A stretch of DNA of 64,000 nucleotides from Liolophura sinensis (GCF_032854445.1 NC_088296.1:7972706-8036705); one strand, 5' to 3'. Positions 1 to 11,690 are shown, numbered from the stretch's first letter. Translations and numbers: made by a program. Notes: generated by a model not told the origin, from the sequence alone.

Positions 1-252
1 TAACTCACAGCAGGCTAGGGTCTTGGAATTTTCGCCACAGAGATAACTGAAGCCAAAGTGCAATTTTGCTTTTAGCCAGACACTTCCGGCTGGGTGTAAG
101 CATCTGTGCAATCGGTAGGCTGTCTTCTCTCGTGCCCTTTGACAGGAATTCCAATCAGGCAGAACGGTGTTCAGACTGTGGGAATCATTTGTCTGTCTGG
201 TAAATTTGAAAGCTAAATCACAATGACAAATTACTGTCATCCATGCAATATA
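1..252. repeat. Flank repeated at 41,636-41,885 (copy A of duplicated flank)
   Basis: This stretch is nearly identical to 41,636-41,885: both contain CAGCAGGCTAGGGTCTTGG and the following segment, up to the same mariner terminal repeat. I see no coding potential. Since gene A and gene B lie downstream of the two copies, I read it as the left part of a large segmental duplication rather than a separate transposon. The left edge is cut by the window. Confidence 0.75.
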
Positions 253-370
253 CAGGGCGGAACAAAAGTCTGGACCCATTGGCAATTTACTATATATCAA
301 TTTACAGTTTACAATCAGTGGTCAAACTGACTTTCACCTTCCTCCAAACACTTTCTTACTCGAGCTAATA
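253..370. mobile_element. Tc1/mariner-type remnant, left end only
   Basis: It begins at a TA with the terminal repeat CAGGGCGGAACAAAAGTCTG and matches the left end of the element at 41,886-42,308. Similarity fades at about 365-370, and no right terminal repeat follows. The copy was probably broken by the later insertions that fill 0.4-11.2 kb. Confidence 0.65.
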
Positions 371-1888
371 AAGTCACTGGGAAGAACAATTGTTATACAT
401 TTGCTCATTTTATTGCTTTTTAACGGTCTTTACAAGAATTTCGCAGAATTTCACGATCATTCCAGCTTATTTTCCCAACTCAGCATACAATATAAAACTT
501 AATATAGACAGATATTTCAATGTGACTAGAGTAGACTAATACAGACAGATTTTTCCATGTGACTAGAGTAGGCTACGATTTTTCAATTCTCTGTTCTATA
601 CATCGCTAACACGGACATAGAATTCCTTCAGTGCATTCTTACACCTTTATAATCAATCTTGCCACATACAACCGGAAAAGAGGGGCCAAAAAGAAAAGAA
701 AGAGCTATTAGGAATGTATCACGAGCTGTCAATCACAGTTATAGTCTGTTTCGCTTCTTGAGGTGCACAGTTTCTTGCACTGAGCCGATTCCCCGTCTTA
801 GCATTCCACGTCCTTTGACAAGTTACCAACAGTCGACGTAATGACTCCATATTGGTGGAATACAAGTGATCTGGCGTGAGATTGTACAAAGTGTGACATG
901 ACCGCGGTTACTTTATTACTGGTTCAAAACCACCCGTAGAATTGGTGGAGCAGAAGTGACCTTAGTGGTTTATCGAAGGGTGACATAATACTCTTATCAA
1001 AGAATGCTTTATAACCCAGTGCTTACAAAATATCCCTGTACCTTAGGTAGCAGAGCAGTGCACTTCATCTGCTGGAACCCTGAGAGGTTCTGGTGTGACT
1101 GACGTAGTTTACTCCTTCAGCCATTACCCTGTGCCGTGACCAAACAGGTTCCAAGAAACGTGTCTCTGGGCCTGTGGGCGTAGGTGTGTCTTGAGAGAGA
1201 GGCGAGATTTAAGTAGGGAGGGTGGCAACGGGAGTGGCTTTCCACTGCTTATATTGGCAGTAGTTTGTGGGAATTTCCCTTTAGCTCATTTGTTAGAACG
1301 ATGGAATTTAGCTGTTGAGGCCCGGGTTCGAACCCTGGTTTGACCCACGTAATAAAACTCTAGAACAATTGCAAATGCACTACCAGTAACCTCCATCAGC
1401 AGGGTTGATACTTGCTATCGGCTTCCTTATCACCTATGCTTTACTGTATGTATAAAAGTGTAAAGAGGCGTACTTTTTCGACAGCCAATTGGCGTCGCGG
1501 TTCGCGTACTTCCGCCATGGCATTTTCATCCAAGTGTTAATTGTTCCTTATACATGTGTATTTCCTTGTTTCGAAGCAAAGGCATGTGCGTTCAGATGTG
1601 GTTTATTCCCTGACTTAACATGCTATAACAACAATAAGAAGTGATATAAAGGTGATTAATGTGTTTTTATTTATTTCAACGGCAGCGGAAGGTCACTATA
1701 CTGTTTTGCAAAACCGGTGAAATCAGAAGAGGGCGAACGGTCGATCGATGCCACCTATGTTGTTGTTTCGCAACTAATTTCTATCAAGCCTACTATGCCT
1801 CAAAATGACCGTTTTGCCGGTAACCCTAAACATGTCGATGAGCAAGAGAGTTCATTTTTGGCGTGTTGTTTTGAGCGCTTGTCAGTAT
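371..1888. other. Non-coding stretch between mariner fragment and LTR
   Basis: No convincing gene is visible; the short open frames here look random. Around 505-575 a unit of about 37 bp, containing GTGACTAGAGTAG, is present twice in tandem. A tRNA-like promoter segment at 1,275-1,349 is listed separately. Confidence 0.5.
1275..1349 (+). repeat. tRNA-like SINE head (box A and box B)
   Basis: TTAGCTCATTTGTTAGAACG resembles an RNA polymerase III box A, and GGGTTCGAACCC at 1,324-1,335 is a consensus box B with a pairable T arm. The flanking bases do not form an acceptor stem and the D stem is mismatched, so this is more likely the 5' head of a tRNA-derived SINE than a functional tRNA gene. The sequence differs from the abundant SINE family seen elsewhere in the window. 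Confidence 0.5.
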
Positions 1889-2464
1889 TGTTACGGTATT
1901 GCCAACAGCAACAGAAAACAGACTCAGTGACTCAATATTACAATGTAAACAATGCCTTATATATAAAATGAGACGTACAGTTTACAGACAGTTGAACAGC
2001 AACAACATAAAAAAAACATACACATCAGTATTACCGGTCTTTAAAAGTTTCCAGTTCACCTTTGCATCCCAAGGAACGAATTCCAGGAGATCCAACGTAA
2101 AGACCATGGGATAAACACACAATTCACACAAGTCACAAATTGTCCCCGTCCGGTACTTCGCTAGGTTAGCAAACGCGAACACAGTACACAGGTTACACAG
2201 AACTGGAACAGCCAAGCCTTTGAATGACGTCACACCCGCAGAGCACAACACAGGGTAAATACAGGCATGGAGGTATAATCCACTTTAGAACGGTCACAGC
2301 TCCCGCAGAAGCTCACAAACACGGCTTATATACGCTCCAGGTGGATTCAACTATTTTTAAACACAGAATTAACAGCCAATGAACAGCCAGTTAAATAAAC
2401 AGAGCATTGAACAAGGTGCTTTCCACCAGGTCCGCGCTGTACATATATAACAGGGGCTGTTACA
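1889..2464 (-). repeat. 3' long terminal repeat of the Ty3/gypsy element
   Basis: On the minus strand it starts TGTAACAGCCCCTG directly after the polypurine tract AAGGGTGGGGG (2,465-2,475). I place its end at ..ACCGTAACA (1,889) because that gives TGT..ACA termini. A TATA-like element (TATATAA on the minus strand, 2,326-2,332) lies inside and may be its promoter. The far boundary is inferred, because no 5' LTR is present for comparison. Confidence 0.65.
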
Positions 2465-2475
2465 CCCCCACCCTT
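2465..2475 (-). other. Polypurine tract of the Ty3/gypsy element
   Basis: AAGGGTGGGGG on the minus strand lies immediately 5' of the LTR start TGTAACAG, where plus-strand DNA synthesis is primed in LTR retroelements. It follows the RNase H stop codon by about 90 bases, so RNase H is the last pol domain. Confidence 0.7.
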
Positions 2476-2562
2476 CAGGGAAAGAAAGTTTTGCATAAAA
2501 CTTTCTTTAACATATTCATAATTACGAATAATAATAACGTTTACCACAGTTTTTAAAACCAA

Positions 2563-3237
2563 CTAGACACGTGACAAACAATCAGCAATCACATTATCTT
2601 TCCCTTTTATGTGTCTAATCTCTAGATTAAATTCTTGCAAAAGCAAACTCCACCGTAACAATCTTCGGTTTTTACCTTTTAGTTTGTGCAAGAAGGTCAA
2701 GGGAGTGTGATCTGTATACACAACAATGGGGTAACTGGACGAAGTCACATATACTTCAAAATGCTGTAATGCTAGAATCAAGGACAGACACTCCTTTTCT
2801 ATTGTCGAATAATTTCTCTGGCACTTGTCAAATTTGCGAGAGAAAAAATATGCAGGGTGATCAACGTGATCAGTTTCATTTTCTTGTAACAAAACTGCCC
2901 CAGCAGATATATCACTAGCATCAACAGCTAGCTTAAATGGTAAATTAAAATCAGGTGCTACAAGTATGGGGCCGCTGCTTAGCATGGCCTTTAATCTATC
3001 AAAAGATCTCTGACACTCAATGGACCACAAGAATTTAGCACCTTTCTTTAACAGCTGAGTTAGTGGCTCACTAACAAATGAAAAGTTCCTACAGAACTTA
3101 CGATAATAACCTGCCATGCCCAAAAAACGCTTTAACTCTCTCTTACAACTTGGCACTGGAAAACAAGAGATAGCAACTCCACAAGGATGTACAACATTGA
3201 GATCAGTGCTATCTCTGTCTACATATGGCTTTAACAT
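2563..3237 (-). pseudogene. gypsy pol: RT thumb/connection and RNase H
   Basis: The first residues (..MLKPYVDRDST) continue the integrase C-terminal tail. Then, without a frame break, comes the RT C-terminal region (KRELKRFLGMAGYYRKF), followed by Ty3-type RNase H with its acidic residues in LAVDASD, TIEKE, VVYTDH and NVIADCLS. The RT fingers and palm, including the catalytic Y-x-D-D box, are absent. The join near NVVHPCGVAISCFPVP looks like an in-frame internal deletion of roughly 1 kb. The frame ends with SRV-stop just before the polypurine tract. Confidence 0.85.
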
Positions 3238-4323
3238 GTTAATGTGACAAAGTTGTCTAGATTTGCGCCGATCAGGAGTGAAAATAATATAATTAAGATC
3301 ACTTAGCCTCTTGTCTACTACATAAGGTCCAAAATAACGAGCCTCAAGTGGCTTACCACTAACTGGAAGTAAGGCCAGTACTTTCTGACCAACTTCAAAT
3401 CTGCGTCTTACTGTCTATTTGTCATACTTAGTTTTCATACTCTTCTGAGAAGCTGTAAGATTCTCTCTGGCTAACTCACATACTCTGTTGAGCTTAGTAC
3501 GAAAACTTGACACATACTGTAATAGGTTAACATTGTCACTATCACCAGACACAAACTTTTCCTTGAACAACTGTAGTGGACCACGCACAGTATGGCCAAA
3601 CACAAGCTCAAATGGACTAAATCTAAGTGACTCTTGTACAGACTCTCTTACAGCAAACATTAACAAAGGTACACCCTCGTCCCAATCTTTCCCTGTCTCA
3701 AAGCAGTAAGTTCTTATCATACTTTTCAGTGTCTGGTGGAATCTCTCTAGTGCTCCTTGACTTTGTGGGTGATAAGCTGAGGATTTATACTGGCTAATAC
3801 CTAGCTCATGCATAACTTGTTGGAACACACCAGACATGAAATTTGAACCCTGGTCTGACTGTACTGACTTAGGCAGACCAAACATGGTGAAGAACTTAAC
3901 TAAAGCCTTAATTACAGTCTTGGCAGTAATATTCCTTAATGGAATTGCCTCAGGGAAACGAGTTGAAGTACACATTATGGCTAACATATACTGATTTCCA
4001 GACTTTGTCTTAGGCAGTGGACCAATACAATCTATTAAGATTCTACTGAATGGCTCACCAATTGCAGGAATAGGCCTCAAGGCTGCCTTGGGGATTGTCT
4101 GGTTAGGTTTCCCCACTAACTGACATGCATGACAAGACCTGCAAAATTCAGTAACATCTTTCCTTATTCCTGACCAATAAAAATGACTGAGAATCTTATG
4201 ATAGGTCTTATTAACACCTAAATGACCTGCTAACGGCGTTTCATGCGCTATGGTCAGTATGTCTTTACGATAAGACTTGGGCACAACTACCTGATGCTTA
4301 ATTGCCCATTCATCCTCCAACAA
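3238..4323 (-). pseudogene. gypsy pol: integrase
   Basis: This is an integrase with an N-terminal HHCC zinc domain (H27, H34 region; C61-x2-C64) and the DDE triad at D98, D157 and E193, with the typical 35-residue spacing between the second D and E. The motifs LIDCIGP, QSDQGSNF and GALERFHQ are all present. An in-frame TAG at 3,415-3,417 interrupts it after YDK. The same frame then continues through a C-terminal domain (VGQKVLALLP, ARYFGPYVV, QLCHINMLKPY) into the RT remnant. It belongs to a family widespread in fish and mollusc genomes. Confidence 0.85.
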
Positions 4324-4514
4324 AACATCGGGAGACCATCTTTAGCTGCATCATTAAACAAGCAAGAAATACTTGGATCATTGTGTTGTTCAGCAATCAA
4401 CTCAGTCCTACAAAATGACTGATCACCACTAACAGAATTAGTATCTACTTCCTGCTGGCTGTCTAATTTGGAAGAATCTCCATCCAAAATGTTGTTGAGA
4501 AAAGTCTCACTCAA
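4287..4514 (-). pseudogene. gypsy pol linker between protease and integrase
   Basis: A 75-residue open segment (MSETFLNNILDGDSSK..) runs into the integrase start in a different frame and overlaps it by 37 bases. It probably represents the protease-integrase linker after the frame was shifted. No catalytic motif is visible. The break fits the SINE fragment inserted just upstream on the coding strand at 4,541-4,605. Confidence 0.55.
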
Positions 4515-4540
4515 ATCAACAGTACTACCCTGGTCTGTAC

Positions 4541-4605
4541 TGACTTTTCTAGATTTATTTATTTGATTGGTGTTTTACGCCGTATTCAAGAATGACTTTT
4601 CTAGA
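4541..4605 (-). mobile_element. 39-bp SINE tail fragment with 13-bp target-site duplication
   Basis: TGACTTTTCTAGA occurs at 4,541-4,553 and again at 4,593-4,605, flanking 39 bp that match the tail of the abundant SINE in reverse orientation (TTTATTTATTTGATTGGTG..). This is a severely 5'-truncated retrotransposed copy. The net 52-bp gain shifts the gypsy pol frame, and the protease-side frame terminates inside the SINE-derived sequence. Confidence 0.85.
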
Positions 4606-4938
4606 CATAGCTCTTGTAACAACGCAGGACGGATATAAACCCGCTATCTCGCTTTCAACTGGCTCTGTGACTGAATTCAGAGAAGGCTTATCAACCATTA
4701 AGGGATCAACAGTAACCTTATCATGTGCCAATTCATTTCCCAACAACAAATGAATACCCTCAAAAGGTAATGAAGGCTTAATGCCTACCCTGACAGGTCC
4801 AGATATCAAATCTGATGACAAATAAATATCATGAAGGGGAACACTGACAAAGTCACTAGACTCTACTCCTCTAATAAGGGCACGAACCCCAGAATATGAC
4901 TCTTCAGAAAAGGGCAGAGTATTCATCAACAACAGAGA
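4606..4938 (-). pseudogene. gypsy aspartic protease, C-terminal part
   Basis: In frame with the gag/protease segment after a single TAG, this part carries LLLMNTLPFSEES, VPLHDIYL and the conserved ILLGNELA-like box (HLLLGNELA) of retroviral-type aspartic proteases. The active-site DTGAT lies immediately before the TAG, where related elements have Gln, so a CAG to TAG nonsense change is likely. Confidence 0.75.
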
Positions 4939-5604
4939 CTAGGTTGCCCCAGTATCCCTCAATATCTTTATAGGGGTAGCACAAGACATGTCGCTTCTAG
5001 GCGACACTGAACCAGAATTGATAAACGGAGCGAAGCTATCCATAGAGCGTTTGAGGATCTTATCCAATCCCATATCAGCTAACTCAGATCTGCTTTTAAC
5101 TGCTGATGTAACTTCCGGCAATGTTTTGTGCATTGTAGCACAAAGACCTGTGGGCTTAGACTCATTCTGAGCTTCCCGTCTCCTTTTCAACGTGTAACAT
5201 TCACTCATCACGTGACCTACCGGCTTGCAAAAATTACAAGTGACCCTATTTCGAGGACTACCATTCCAACCTGAACTACGTGAATCATGAGTTGTAAAAC
5301 CACTGGAGCCTGGTGTAGAACTCTTCTGTGTAGAGCTACCTCTACCTGCTGCATGTGACTGGGTATTTCTACGTGTAAATGAATTAAATGGCTTACCCGT
5401 GTATGTAACCTTATGTGCCAAGGAATAATCATCAGCTAAACTGGCTGCCTCTTCAAGTGTACTCGCCTTCTGCTCATCAACGAACACTTTTACATGGCTG
5501 TCGTCTTGTAATAACTCCCCTGTGCATACACCACTATAGTCATTAGTTACAGCCATGGATGACGCAGAAGGAGACGACATGGAAGTCGTGGAAACGCGAT
5601 CCAC
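4939..5604 (-). pseudogene. gypsy gag C-terminus, zinc knuckle and protease active site
   Basis: A 221-residue segment starts with gag-like sequence (VKVFVDEQKASTLEEAASLADDYSLAH), followed by a Ser/Gly-rich stretch and one CCHC knuckle (CNFCKPVGHVMSEC, C-x2-C-x4-H-x4-C). It ends at the protease DTGAT. The gag N-terminal half is missing. Gag would package the element RNA, and the knuckle binds it. The truncation point coincides with the LINE 5' junction near 5,640. Confidence 0.8.
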
Positions 5605-5661
5605 TACAAAACGAACGCGCGATTTTTCAACCTATAGAAGCTCGGGAAGAAAGCAAAGCAG

Positions 5662-6538
5662 GTGGGTCAGAAGCAGGGAAATAACAATAACAATGTTGTA
5701 ATTTCATCTATGGGGGGCTTACCCGTCACTGGGTGGAACCCAATTAAATTTGGTCAGAGTTTACAACAAGCAATTGGCAATGTAAAACAAATAAAGAAAA
5801 TTAACGGTAAAGACCTAATGATTGTTTGTAATAGTGCCACTCAAGTCAAAAAGGCACTCAGCATAACAACGCTGATGGGAAGAGATGTCTCCTGCAGGCT
5901 GCACTCCAATATTACCCTTTCACGTGGGGTGATTTATGGGTTAGGGGAAGACATCACTGAAGAAGAAGTACAACAAGCACTGAAAAAATACAAAGTAACG
6001 AAAGCACAGCGTCTGACTAAAGGGAAGGAAAAAACTAAAACCAAATGTATGTTGTTATATTTTAATTCGGATGCACTACCGGAAGAAGTTTCTCTCGGTT
6101 ACGAAATATTTCCTGTCAAGCAATATGTTCCACCAATATGTTGCTTCAAATGTCAGTCCTTTGGGCATATTTCAGGGGAAATGTAGGGGGCGCCAGCGAT
6201 GCCCAAGATGTGGCGGCCCCCATACATTTGATGAATGCCACAACCTGGATCGCCCCAAATGTCTCAACTGCGGGTCCCTGAGCCATAGCTCGGCGTATAT
6301 GGGTTGCCCATATAGAAAGCAGGTATGTAAAGCGCAGTTCATAAAGGTTAACAAGAAAATTTCTTTTGCTGATGCTTTAAAATCAGTACGTGAAGAAGAT
6401 AACCCCCATAGAATTTACCCAGAGGGGTCAAATGAGCGAGCTCTAACAGAAGGGCCGGTAGTAGATACCCCCCCTGAACAGCCCCATTCTATTACGATTA
6501 CACCCGTCAAGCCAATCCTTAGGTCCATAGCTACTTAA
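5662..6538 (+). pseudogene. LINE ORF1 (gag-like, three zinc knuckles)
   Basis: Read in two overlapping frames (5,662-6,186 and 6,071-6,538), it encodes an RNA-binding protein. An N-terminal region shows Ala/Lys-rich helices (TEEEVQQALKKYKVTKAQRL). It is followed by CCHC knuckles beginning CCFKCQSFGH, CPRCGGPHTFDEC and CLNCGSLSHSSAYMGC. A one-base insertion near 6,180, inside the first knuckle, causes the frame switch. It should coat the element RNA in the ribonucleoprotein particle. Confidence 0.75.
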
Positions 6539-6768
6539 ACCCCACGTGGTGAACCCACTCAGACAGACGATATGCCCTTCACAATGACCACAAGGCTTAT
6601 CGCCATCTTTTCGGAAATACTAATAAAAGTCCTCGAAATCGAAGACCCTAAGAGTTTGGTACAAGTAGTGTTTAGCATCGCTCAGAGTCGTCTTGGCTCT
6701 GAGGCTGTTGATTTTAAAAGACTGAACAATATCCTATTTACTGTGTCCTCGGATGATGAACATTCATA

Positions 6769-9700
6769 ATGTATCCTTTATATAATATAAATATATATTC
6801 CTATCTTGTTTTACCTTTTTTATCAATGACTTTTAACATGTTACATCAGAATATTTGCGGTCTTGGCGCTCATGGAGAGGAATTCAAGTGTTATATTCAA
6901 AATCTTAAGCCCGCTCCTCATGTTATATGTCTTCAAGAAACTGTTTTAAAGCCACATATGGATTTTACTTACCCTGGTTATTTTACAGGTAGAATGGATA
7001 GGAATACAGACGGGAGAGGGGGCCTGGCCATGCTTCTAAAAGACGGCCTATCCTATTCAGAACTAAAGTTACCTCCCTTTAACAGTATTGAGGCACAATG
7101 TTTTAATATTGCTACGAGGTCTGGTGCACCCACAGGTGTTGTTAATATATACAATCCTTCTAGTCGTATTGATAGAAAAGATTTTGATACTCTTATATCT
7201 TATATTAATAGCACTTATATATTATGTGGTGATTTAACGCTTACGGACACTTATGGGGTAGCATTACAACGAATTTCAATGGAAGGGTAATGACTGCTCT
7301 AGTTAATGATTATAAAATGTGTGTTTTAAATGATGGGACGGGCACTCGTGTAGATCCTCATTCTGGTAATCTGTCTCACTTAGACCTTACTCTTTGCTCA
7401 GCAGATATAGGTCTGTCTTTTAATTGGTTCGTTGATACCACAAGCCCTTGTCCTAGCGACCACTTACCAGTTCTAGTCACCTGTAATATAGACCACCATG
7501 TGAATCCTGTAGGCCAGCCTCCCAGATGGTGTGTGAAAAGGGCAAACTGGGATGTATACAAAGAAGAATGTTTGAGGTCTTTTTCTCAGGATGTGTATAA
7601 TAATGATGTTGATATTTTTGCAGATAATGTACTTAATGCCATTGATGTGGCTGCACAAAAATGCATTCCAAAATCCTCAGGTAAGGTGTCTAGTAAAATA
7701 CCTGTTCCTTGGTGGAACGACGATTGTTCTAATGCTATAAAAAATCGGAAACGTTTAAAAAATCGTGCAAAACGCACTCGCCTATACCAAGACATTGTTT
7801 TATTTAAACGAGCTAAAGCTGTAACACAGCGGGTGATTAAAACAGCTCAGAGAGATCACTGGCGACAATACTGTTCGAATTTATCTGAAAATACAAATAC
7901 CAAAGAAGTCTGGAATAAAATAAACTCGATTAAAGGTAAAAGAAAATCAAATAACACCCCAACTATTGTTCATAATAATAGTAATTATGTTACTAATATT
8001 GACAAAGCCAATATTTTGGCAGACAGTTTCTCTTTCGTTTCCAGTTCAAACAATTATTCTCCCGAGTTTATATCCCATAAGGAAAATATTGAAGAAATGC
8101 ATCCTTTTAATAATATTCTTTTTGATGACATGCCATTTAACAATGATTTTTCTTTACTAGAATTAAAGCAGGCCTTATCCTCGTGTTCGGATTCGTCACC
8201 GGGTGAGGATACTATTACGTACTCCATCTTGTACAATTTGCCATATCACTGTATGACTATATTACTATTGCTCTACAATGCCGTTTGGTCTAGTATGAAA
8301 CTCCCTGCTAAATGGAAAACGGCAATTGTTGTGCCCGTTGCTAAACCAGGTAAGGATCCCTCGTTCACATCTTCGTACAGGCCTATAGCCCTCACGTCCT
8401 GTCTTTGCAAGGTCATGGAGCGTATGATAAATTCTAGATTGATGTGGTTTTTGGAGAAACACAATATACTTAGTCCAGTACAGAGCGGTTTTAGAAACAA
8501 ATGTTGTACTACTGACCATGTGGTTAATTTAGAAACCTCCATCAGACACTCTTTTAAATATAAAGATTATCTACTTGCCGTGTTTCTCGATATAGAAAAA
8601 GCGTACGATATGGTTTGGAGGACTGGGGTGTTAATTAAGCTGCGTAATATTGGCATTGGTGGGAAAATGTTGGGTTTTTTAAAAGATTTCCTGTCCGGAC
8701 GTTTTATTAAAGTTCAAGTGGGACAGAGTTATTCTCGCATGGTTCCGGTGGAGAATGGGGTTCCCCAGGGAAGTGTCTTATCTCCCACTTTATTTAATGT
8801 AGCCATAAATGACTTACCCAATGCCATATCCCCTGAATTAAATTGCACGCTTTTCGCTGATGATAAATCCATGTGGTTTTGCTCTAGGTCCCTTGCCTCT
8901 TGTGTCAAGCATATTCAGCAAGGTCTAGATGATATAATGAAATGGAGCCGGGACTGGGGGGTTTAAGTTTTCTTCTGTTAAAACAGAAGCTGTTGTGTTT
9001 TACACGGCGCCATACTGGTAATGTTTGTCTAACCCTTAATAACTCGACGATCAAAATCTCCTCTTCTTTTAAGTATCTCGGGGTTATATTCGATAATAGG
9101 CTTACTTGGGGTAGACATATTGACTATTTGATAGCAAGATGTGATAAAGTTCCAAATTTAATGAGGTGTGTATCGGGCAAATGTTGGGGGGCTGAGAAAA
9201 AATCATTACTACTGCTATATCGCTCTCTCATCCGTACCAAACTTGATTATTGTTGTGAAGCCTATGATTCTGCTTGCATTACGCTTAAAGAAAAATTAGA
9301 TTCTGTTCAGTGCGCAGCGCTGCGGATATGTACAGGAGGCATGCGCACCACACCACTTAACGTTCTACAGGTATTCTGTAACGAGTGGCCATTGTCTATC
9401 CGTCGGCGCCTGCGCACCCTCAAGTTCTTTTTCAGGCTCAAATGTTCAGTTAATAATGCTTCCTCTCGTTTGCTCGAACCTTCCTTTTATGACAACTTGC
9501 ATGACTTAAATAGTTATGCTGGGTTACCATTTAGTTTGAGATCAAAGAACATATCTTCGTCTTTAGATTGTGATAATGTTGCTTTGCAGTCATCCCGTGC
9601 TCCTGATTTCCCCACATGGAATCTAGAACCTCCCTACATTTCGACTACTCTGAACGATGATAGAAAAAAATCTGATAATCCGAATGTTTCCTTACTATGT

Positions 9701-10655
9701 GCTACGGAATATATACATACAAGCCTATCCCAGTACTTGCAGGTATACACTGATGCCTCCAAGTGTCCAGACAGCAACAGAGTTGGTGCAGCTTTTTGTG
9801 TTCCAGAGTTAAAATATTCCAAATCCTTTAGATTATCCAATTTTGTCTCAGTATTTACAGCAGAACTTACAGCTATCATCTGTGCTCTTCAGTTTCTCCT
9901 CGACCTAAAACCCTTCCAGGGCTGTTATACTTACCGATTCTTTATCTTCCTTGCAGGCCATGTCAAATTATGTCTGGTATAATTCTTCATCACTTGTGTT
10001 TGAAATACTACATTTATGCACCACTCTTCGTTACCAGGGCGTCTCTGTGAGTTTTGACTGGGTACCAGCTCATGTCGGTATTGTGGGGAACGAAATGGCA
10101 GACTCCCTGGCGAAGAGAGCTTCATCCTTTTTAGATATATCCATACACGTGCCCTTAAACATTAATGAAATCATGAGTCATGTCGCACCTAAGTTTGTGG
10201 ATATTTGGCAGCGGCAGTGGGATGAAGCTAATAAGGGGAGGTTTTTTCACCAGTATAATCGTTCTGTCTTGTTAAATTCGCCAATATCATTACGTTCCCG
10301 ACGAGATGAAACGCTAGTTTTCCGCCTTATTTCTGGACATGTACCTACAAATACCTATTTATTCAGAATGAATCTGCACCCATCTGGGTTATGTGACGCA
10401 TGCCTAGCTAACGATGATATCGCTCATCTCTTATTTACGTGTGCCCGGCACTCTAACGCTCGCCGTGTTCTTTACCGGGACTTACGCTCCATTGGCCTTC
10501 GGCATTTTACGTTAGCATCTGTTTTAAATCCTAAAGCGAACCGAAGTAAGACTTTCCAGGCCCTGGCGAATTTTCTTAGCAGATGTCGTCGTTATTTTTT
10601 TTTTTTTTTTTTTTTAATGTTAACATGGTTGGATCGGCCTATTTGTTGCTTTTAA
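6769..10655 (+). pseudogene. LINE ORF2: endonuclease, reverse transcriptase, RNase H
   Basis: The APE-like endonuclease shows NMLHQNICGL, ICLQET, YILCGDL (the following N is lost at a frameshift near 7,270) and SDHLPV. RT shows SSYRPIALTS, FLDIEKAYD, GVPQGSVLSPTLFN and the catalytic LFADD. RNase H shows VYTDASK, FTAELTAI and WVPAHVGIVGNEMAD. Frames change near 7,270, 8,965 and 9,925. A zinc-finger-like CDAC..H..C follows RNase H (LCDACLANDDIAHLLFTC), as is usual in this group. It is not functional. Confidence 0.8.
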
Positions 10656-11150
10656 AGTGTTTGTTGTCGTTTTTTACCCGAACAGAACTGATATGAGCTG
10701 ACGCTTCTACTGTTTTTTTGTCCAGGTATTGTGTATGTATACTGTTCAGCTCTTCCTGTAATATACTCTGTGTTCCATATATGTTATAACATCTTGAGTG
10801 TTCTGACGCCCACCTTTCCCAAAATCTCTCTTTAACCCATGTACCTGCCCATCTTGTACTGTAAATATGGATTGTACATTAAGAAACGGTCATCATAGTG
10901 AATAATGACCCTCTGCAAACACTTTTTTTTTCTTCTCTTAGTCATGAAGCCCAAAATTCGTGGGCTATAATGCTACAATGTCCATAGCACTAGTACTGAA
11001 ACTTCTTCTTCTTGTCCTAAATAACATACTCTTCCTTTATATACTATCCAGCTTAAAAGCATTTTCAATGACGCCAAGTTTTGGCGCGCATCGGCCCTTT
11101 GGGCCGGAAAAGCGCCAGTGCAAATCAACCCCCCCCCCCCCCCCCCCATA

Positions 11151-11606
11151 ACATATAACACAAAGGTCCGCAGACTAACAATACATGAAAACGTTATATA
11201 GTCTTACATAACAGTATCAATAACTAAGTTGGAATCTGATTGGATCATGAATCATGCTTGTTCATGAAGAAAGGTCCAGAGATCTGAAGAGTTTATTTGG
11301 CTCAATAAATCAAAGTAGATGACGTCGGATATCGCCAGCTTGGTTAAATGAAGACGCTAGGGTAGTCGACGTGTTACAACCCATTTGACCCAACTGTGGA
11401 ACCCACTTCTGGCCACTGCCCCACTTGTGCTTTTCATTCTTTCAAAACCTTAAAAGAGGTAGTTGTAACTTCTTCTCCTGGCGTTCAGCAATAATGACAC
11501 TGGAACTCTTGTGAAAAGAGCAGACTTTGTTTGAACTTTGGACCGTAGAATTACCTTTCTTGAGTATCTATGTGATGTGAAAGTGATGGGCTTGAAGCAA
11601 TAATCC
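11151..11606. other. Spacer after the LINE, partly matching 42,380 onward
   Basis: No gene is visible. TGAATCATGC followed by a GTCCAGAG-type motif (11,250-11,290) resembles 42,378-42,410. This suggests that the duplicated flank of gene A resumes here, after the large transposon block. Confidence 0.4.
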
Positions 11607-11690
11607 GTTAATTTTCAAAGAAAGTATGTTGTGTGAATGATGTTAGATGATATTCTGTTATTATAAAACAAAGCTGTGTCATATTCAATA
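11607..11690. mobile_element. MITE-like element, copy at the edge of the satellite
   Basis: GTTAATTTTCAAAGAAAGT and the following bases match 43,289-43,380, the 62,991-63,192 element and others. The family ends resemble TTTCTGTyAAAATTAAyAG in inverted orientation. Here the inner part passes directly into the 188-bp satellite, so the satellite probably grew from this element. Confidence 0.5.

Larger units (their letters stand above)
1889..5640 (-). mobile_element. Ty3/gypsy retrotransposon, 5'-truncated, Gmr1-like domain order
   Basis: Read on the minus strand, the order is gag zinc knuckle, protease, integrase, RT C-terminus, RNase H, polypurine tract, LTR. Canonical Ty3/gypsy elements have RT-RNase H before integrase; integrase before RT is known for the Gmr1-like group. 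The 5' LTR and gag N-terminus are missing, and the element stops where the LINE begins at about 5,640. It is dead: it has a nonsense codon in protease, a nonsense codon after the integrase core, a SINE insertion that shifts the frame, and loss of most of RT. Confidence 0.85.
5641..11150 (+). mobile_element. Non-LTR retrotransposon of the I/Jockey group (with RNase H), degenerate
   Basis: This plus-strand element has ORF1 with three CCHC knuckles, then APE-type endonuclease, reverse transcriptase and RNase H. The frame is broken at about 6,180, 7,270, 8,965 and 9,925. The 5' end abuts gypsy sequence. The 3' end is not sharp: a T tract at 10,594-10,617 lies within coding sequence and an oligo-C tract (about 11,130-11,147) lies downstream. 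The RNase H domain places it in the I superfamily sense, but the exact clade is not assigned. Confidence 0.8.

Noticed and set aside
1275-1349. tRNA gene
   Set aside because: Box A and box B are present, but no acceptor stem and a mismatched D stem; a SINE head is more likely.
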